The notes below the pieces were generated by a model that saw nothing but the letters and a program-made list of their open reading frames with translations, had not been told where the DNA came from and searched no databases. DNA of 55,998 bases, taken from Microbulbifer hainanensis (GTDB taxonomy: Bacteria; Pseudomonadota; Gammaproteobacteria; Pseudomonadales; Cellvibrionaceae). Each line of letters starts with the position of its first letter. The first letter of the stretch is position 1. The position numbers and the translations under genes are program-made. The stretch spans positions 1-55,998 of the forward strand of contig NZ_JACZCR010000042.1 of assembly GCF_014904735.1 (NCBI RefSeq), given 5' to 3'. Of this stretch, positions 52,363 to 55,998 are shown in pieces.

Positions 52363-54081
52363 TCACACATATTCAAAGCGGGCGAAGGTTCCGGTCCCCA
52401 TTAGCTGCGTTTGAAGTGTTACCGGGTAGGACTGAGACTCCGATAGCAACTCCACAGTGTCGTAGACCTTGAACAGCGGTACCGGCAGGATCAGCGACGG
52501 CGTCTCCTCCTGCGCGGCCTTCAGCAACAGCGCGGCAATCGGCGCCGACAGATGGCCGGCCGTCGTATGTCGCTGCACCTTCACCGGCAGTGCCTCGGCG
52601 GCGAAGATCTCGATTCCGGCGCGACTGTGATCCGGCATTGTGAACTGCCAGCGGATCACTGCCACCTGCCACTGCTCCTGCAGACGGATACCGACCAGCT
52701 CACCGACGCGCAGCTTGTCGCCGACCGCCTGGGGCAGGCTCAGCCCGAGGCCATGGGCACTGCTGTTGAGCACGTTGGCCTGTTCCGGCCGGTAGCGCTG
52801 CTCGGCGCCGCGTTCACTACTGCTGGCACGGCCACGGGCGTCACGGCGCAGGCTGGGCGCACTGGGCAGCGACACATCGTACTCATTCATGGTCTTGCCG
52901 GAGGCATAGTCCACCGAATCCACGTCGAGGCACAGGTGGGCGCGGTCCGCTTCGCCCCGCGGGAAAAACCCATCGGGCAACGCCGGTCCGCCACTGCCGC
53001 CGAGATGAAAACTGATGGCGCCGATACCGATGGCAATCTCGCAGTGCTGCTGCAGCGGCGTGCGCCGCTCGGTGCGGCCGCTGTGGGCTGCCCAACCCTT
53101 GCTGGCCCGTTCGAACAGCGGGTCGGCGTATTTCTGCAACTGCTTGTCGAGCAGTGCCAGCACCCCCGTCAGGTCGACTTTCCAGCCGCGGGAGCCACTG
53201 AAATGGCGCAGATCCACTTTGCAGCTACCGAGGCGATTGGCCGGCACCGGCGGCTGGTCGAGATTCAGGCAGGCGAGCAGGCCGTCGCGCATCTCGGTGT
53301 AATTGCCGGTGATTTTCGCCGCCCGCGCCCAGTCGTGGGTGAGGTCCCAGAGTCTTTCCTGTTCCTCGCCGTTGAGCTGCACCGGGTTGGCACTGGCGAA
53401 AAGCGCGGCCTGTAGGTAGGCGCGTGCGGCGGAGTCGCGCCCGCGCGGATGCAGGGAGTCGGCCACCCGTTTGCCGTCCACGCGGTGCAGTTGCGCCAGG
53501 CGCAGCAGCACCTGCATATCGCGCCAGCAATGCTTGGGAGTGGCGAGACCGAAAAGCGCGGCAATGCGTACCTGGCGACGCTGGCTGTCCACCGCCCGAT
53601 GCAGGCTGCAGGCGCGGCGACCGCGCACCAGCAGGGCGACACCGCCATCACCGGCGAGCTGTGCGGCGATACTCGCGTAGGCGGCGCCCAGTTGCCGCAG
53701 CATGCGCGATGCCAACAGCACAGCCTCGCGCAGCTCCGGGGTCTGGGCACGGGCCAACACACCGCGCTGTATCGCCATTGCGTCGACGCAGGCCAGGGTG
53801 TATTCGCGCAGCAACTCGAGCATCGGCAGGCGGCGTTCCGCCGGTGCCTGCCACTGGGCTACCTCATCGATCAGTGTCAGCAGCAGGCCGGCGAGGCGCT
53901 GCTGGTCGGACGGGTGATAGGGTTGTAAATCGTAATGGGCCAGCCATCGGTACAACTGGCGTTCGCTGGCGCAGCCACAGCTGAGCTCCCGCACGGCCAG
54001 TGCCGGCAGTTCGAGCGTGGCGATAAGATTTTTTGAGGCGGCGGCCCCGGTCTGGGCTGCTTCTGTGACAGCTTCCTGCAT
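52363..54081 (-). CDS. Probable PilZ-like c-di-GMP-related protein
   Basis: A 572-residue cytoplasmic protein without signal or membrane segments. The N-terminal ~350 residues are mostly helical with no motif I recognise. The C-terminal ~130 residues have PilZ-like character: LRVGELVGIRLQEQWQVAVIRWQF and HSRAGIEIFAAEALPVKVQR. The RxxxR and (D/N)xSxxG motifs of classical PilZ are not obvious. Gene order supports a link: it is 133 bp upstream of fimX on the same strand. I infer a FimX partner or a c-di-GMP-related regulator. An assignment as an uncharacterised protein of the same locus in Pseudomonas is the safe alternative. Confidence 0.5.
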   Translation of the reverse strand: MQEAVTEAAQTGAAASKNLIATLELPALAVRELSCGCASERQLYRWLAHYDLQPYHPSDQQRLAGLLLTLIDEVAQWQAPAERRLPMLELLREYTLACVDAMAIQRGVLARAQTPELREAVLLASRMLRQLGAAYASIAAQLAGDGGVALLVRGRRACSLHRAVDSQRRQVRIAALFGLATPKHCWRDMQVLLRLAQLHRVDGKRVADSLHPRGRDSAARAYLQAALFASANPVQLNGEEQERLWDLTHDWARAAKITGNYTEMRDGLLACLNLDQPPVPANRLGSCKVDLRHFSGSRGWKVDLTGVLALLDKQLQKYADPLFERASKGWAAHSGRTERRTPLQQHCEIAIGIGAISFHLGGSGGPALPDGFFPRGEADRAHLCLDVDSVDYASGKTMNEYDVSLPSAPSLRRDARGRASSSERGAEQRYRPEQANVLNSSAHGLGLSLPQAVGDKLRVGELVGIRLQEQWQVAVIRWQFTMPDHSRAGIEIFAAEALPVKVQRHTTAGHLSAPIAALLLKAAQEETPSLILPVPLFKVYDTVELLSESQSYPVTLQTQLMGTGTFARFEYV

Positions 54082-54238
54082 GGCGATTCACGTCCTGTAA
54101 CTTCACAGCAGTATATGTAAGCTGTTTTCAGCCGAACAAGCCGTACAGGTTGATTTTGACGACAAAATTGTGATCTATGCCCATTTGAACATCAGCACTA
54201 ATTTGGCGACTTTGCCCGATGATGACAACCAACCCCCC

Positions 54239-55276
54239 TCACAACGGTGACTTTGATCCTTCGCCCGGGATCTCGCGCACCAGTTTGGGCACCAGGTAGC
54301 CGGGGAGCCGCAGGCGCAGTTTTTCCACCAGCGCCAGTGCGTTCGCGTCGCTGACTTCGAAATGCGCCGCGCCCTGCACGCGATCCAGCTGGTGCAGGTA
54401 GTACGGCAGCACGCCGGCCGCAAACAGCGATTCGCTGAGTGCTTCGAGCACGTCGGCACGGTCGTTGACGCCCTTCAACAACACCGCCTGGTTGAGCAGG
54501 GTGACGCCGGCACTGCGCAATTTTGCCAGTGCCGCACGCACGTCGTCGTCGATCTCGTTGGCGTGGTTGCAGTGCAGCACCAGTACCGGCTTCAGGCGCG
54601 ATCCGCTGAACCAGTCGATCATGTCATCGGTAATGCGGCTGGGCGCGACAATCGGCAGGCGGCTGTGTACGCGCAGCTTGTCGATGTGCGGAATATCCGC
54701 CAGACCTGCCGCCAGCCAGCGCAGCTGGCGATCCCCGAGCACCAGCGGATCACCGCCGCTGAGGATCACCTCCCGCAGCTCACTGCGCGCCCGGATATAA
54801 TCCAGCGCCGCCTGCCACTGGGCGCGGCTCAGGTGGTTGTCGCCATAGGGAAAGGCGCGGCGGAAACAGTAGCGACAGTTGACCGCGCACTGGCCGGCCG
54901 CGATCAGCAGCAGGCGCCCGCGGTATTTGTGCACGACACCGGGCACCGGATTGGCTGCGCGCTCCTCGAGGGGATCCGCGCTGAAGCCGGGCTGCGATGC
55001 CAGCTCCGGCGCGCCGGGCAGGACCTGCAGCAGCAGCGGGTCGCGCGGATCACCGCGGCGCATGCGCTGCAGGAAGGACCGCGGCACCCGCAGGGCGAAC
55101 TCGCCGCTGGCAGTGAAGGCCTGCGGCAACTGGGCCTCGTCCAGACCGAGAAGCTCGAACAGTTCGCGGGGGTCGGTCACCAGGTCGTTCATCTCGTCCT
55201 GCCAGCGGCGTATTTCGGCGCCGGGGCCGGTTTCTCGAGCGACGATTTCACTGGGGGCTGGGGCGTGCTGTATCAT
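54239..55276 (-). CDS. epmB: EF-P beta-lysylation protein EpmB (lysine 2,3-aminomutase-like)
   Basis: A 345-residue radical-SAM/PLP enzyme that converts (S)-alpha-lysine to (R)-beta-lysine for attachment to EF-P. The cluster motif CAVNCRYC (C130, C134, C137) lies in AAGQCAVNCRYCFRRAFPY. EVILSGGDPLVLGDRQLRWL, RVHSRLPIVAPSRI and LNQAVLLKGVND follow. The C-terminus PKLVREIPGEGSKSPL matches the part of EpmB expected to carry the PLP lysine. It is divergent from efp, with 110 bp between the starts. EpmA, which does the ligation, is not in the window. Confidence 0.93.
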   Translation of the reverse strand: MIQHAPAPSEIVARETGPGAEIRRWQDEMNDLVTDPRELFELLGLDEAQLPQAFTASGEFALRVPRSFLQRMRRGDPRDPLLLQVLPGAPELASQPGFSADPLEERAANPVPGVVHKYRGRLLLIAAGQCAVNCRYCFRRAFPYGDNHLSRAQWQAALDYIRARSELREVILSGGDPLVLGDRQLRWLAAGLADIPHIDKLRVHSRLPIVAPSRITDDMIDWFSGSRLKPVLVLHCNHANEIDDDVRAALAKLRSAGVTLLNQAVLLKGVNDRADVLEALSESLFAAGVLPYYLHQLDRVQGAAHFEVSDANALALVEKLRLRLPGYLVPKLVREIPGEGSKSPL

Positions 55277-55386
55277 AGGCGGCTATTCGATGTGCGCTGG
55301 GCGCGCAAATTTTAAGCAGTTACGTAAAAATTGAAAGGGGCGCGGCAGAATATCGGGCTGCGCCAGTTTGTCTATCAGAGGATTCC

Positions 55387-55959
55387 ATGGCTAGTTACTC
55401 CACGAACGAATTCAAGGGCGGTCTCAAGGTAATGCTGGACGGCGACCCCTGCTCCATTGTGGAAAATGAGTTCGTCAAACCCGGCAAAGGCCAGGCGTTT
55501 AACCGCGTCAAGCTGCGCAACCTGAAAACCGGCCGCGTCTGGGAGCGCACCTTCCGCTCCGGCGAGAGCCTGGAGTCGGCCGACGTCATGGACCGCGAGA
55601 TGGAATATCTCTACAACGACGGCGAGTTCTTCCACTTTATGGAGCCGGAGACCTTCGAGCAGCACCAGGCCAGCGCCGATGCTGTCGGCGACGCGGCCAA
55701 GTGGCTGAAGGAACAGGACGTGTGCGTGGTGACCCTGTACAACGGCGCACCGCTGGCGGTAACCCCGCCCAACCACGTGATTCTGGAAATCACCGATACC
55801 GATCCGGGCCTGCGCGGCGACACCGCCCAGGGCGGTACCAAGCCGGCCACCCTGGTCACCGGTGCCGTGGTCAAGGTGCCGCTGTTCCTGGAGATCGGCG
55901 AGACAATCAAGGTCGATACCCGCACTGGCGAATACCTGGGACGCGCAAAGGAAGACTGA
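55387..55959 (+). CDS. efp: Translation elongation factor P
   Basis: A 190-residue protein with three OB/KOW-type domains. Domain I has [30 protein letters not shown], with the modified residue Lys34 in KPGKGQ, the position beta-lysylated by EpmA/EpmB in E. coli. The C-terminal [20 protein letters not shown] is conserved. It relieves ribosome stalling at polyproline. AGAGGA lies 5 nt before the ATG. The Lys at 34, rather than the Arg found in pseudomonads, agrees with the epmB gene next to it. The 39 bp after its stop run to the window edge with no clear terminator. Confidence 0.96.
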   Translation: MASYSTNEFKGGLKVMLDGDPCSIVENEFVKPGKGQAFNRVKLRNLKTGRVWERTFRSGESLESADVMDREMEYLYNDGEFFHFMEPETFEQHQASADAVGDAAKWLKEQDVCVVTLYNGAPLAVTPPNHVILEITDTDPGLRGDTAQGGTKPATLVTGAVVKVPLFLEIGETIKVDTRTGEYLGRAKED

Positions 55960-55998
55960 TCGCGCCAACCTTCGTTTTTTAGAAGCTAGAAGCGGGCC

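Noticed and set aside
1..55998. CRISPR array, tRNA/rRNA, insertion sequence or prophage
   Set aside because: Read on both strands; no regularly spaced direct repeats, no cloverleaf or rRNA-like sequence, and no transposase, integrase or phage structural motif was found.

Overview
The window looks like chromosomal DNA of a marine gammaproteobacterium of the Cellvibrionales type (Microbulbifer or a close relative). This is inferred from gene content: a fused BioH-BioC protein, a complete liuRABCDE leucine/isovalerate block, a FimX-type protein, a SerB/YtjB-like divergent pair and an EF-P with EpmB. No taxonomic search was possible. About 52 kb is GC-rich, densely packed housekeeping and peripheral metabolism. 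The first ~2 kb (possibly ~3.5 kb) is visibly AT-rich and different.

Layout. (1) 1-1955: a run of very small same-strand genes, each followed by an imperfect inverted repeat that resembles an integron attC site. I read this as a cassette array without an integrase in view, with several decayed right core sites and one gene broken by a 9-A run. A DinB-family gene and a tandem NTF2-like gene follow. (2) 3654-13825: a secreted CocE/NonD hydrolase, an MscS-type channel with a rhomboid protease, a DUF6515 protein, a LytS/LytT two-component pair, an EVE-domain protein, a nitroreductase and a DUF3094 protein. (3) 13973-21987: an acyl-CoA dehydrogenase behind a PsrA-like box, then biotin synthesis. 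bioB-bioF-bioHC are overlapping genes behind a BirA-like operator; bioD is separated from them by an inserted L,D-transpeptidase gene on the other strand; comF is divergent. (4) 22366-31458: a KASIII-like enzyme, a PadR regulator with a palindrome, an AlaE-type exporter with an Asp/Glu-racemase-family protein, a hybrid-kinase-like protein whose catalytic parts are missing or degenerate, small membrane proteins, a DUF945 protein, an ABM-domain membrane protein and a YtcJ-like amidohydrolase. (5) 31604-39505: glyoxalase I with a probable 5' frameshift, then liuE-D-C-B-A-R behind a perfect 18-bp palindrome. (6) 39622-55959: YtjB-like protein/serB, a tiny lipoprotein, an erythromycin-esterase-family protein, an RND pump (adaptor and permease, no outer-membrane partner), an M1 aminopeptidase lipoprotein, FimX, a probable PilZ-type protein, and divergent epmB/efp.

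Working together: bioB/F/HC/D cover pimeloyl-ACP start-up to biotin, and biotin is the prosthetic group of LiuD, so the biotin and Liu blocks are metabolically linked. EpmB modifies the EF-P encoded beside it. FimX and the PilZ-like protein point to c-di-GMP control of type IV pili.

The most interesting points are the decayed cassette array and its small membrane genes, the pseudo-hybrid kinase, the alanine exporter/racemase pair, the BirA-like site lying on the comF start codon, the PsrA-like box, and two homopolymer frameshifts that need read-level checking. I saw no tRNA, rRNA, CRISPR array, insertion sequence or prophage.
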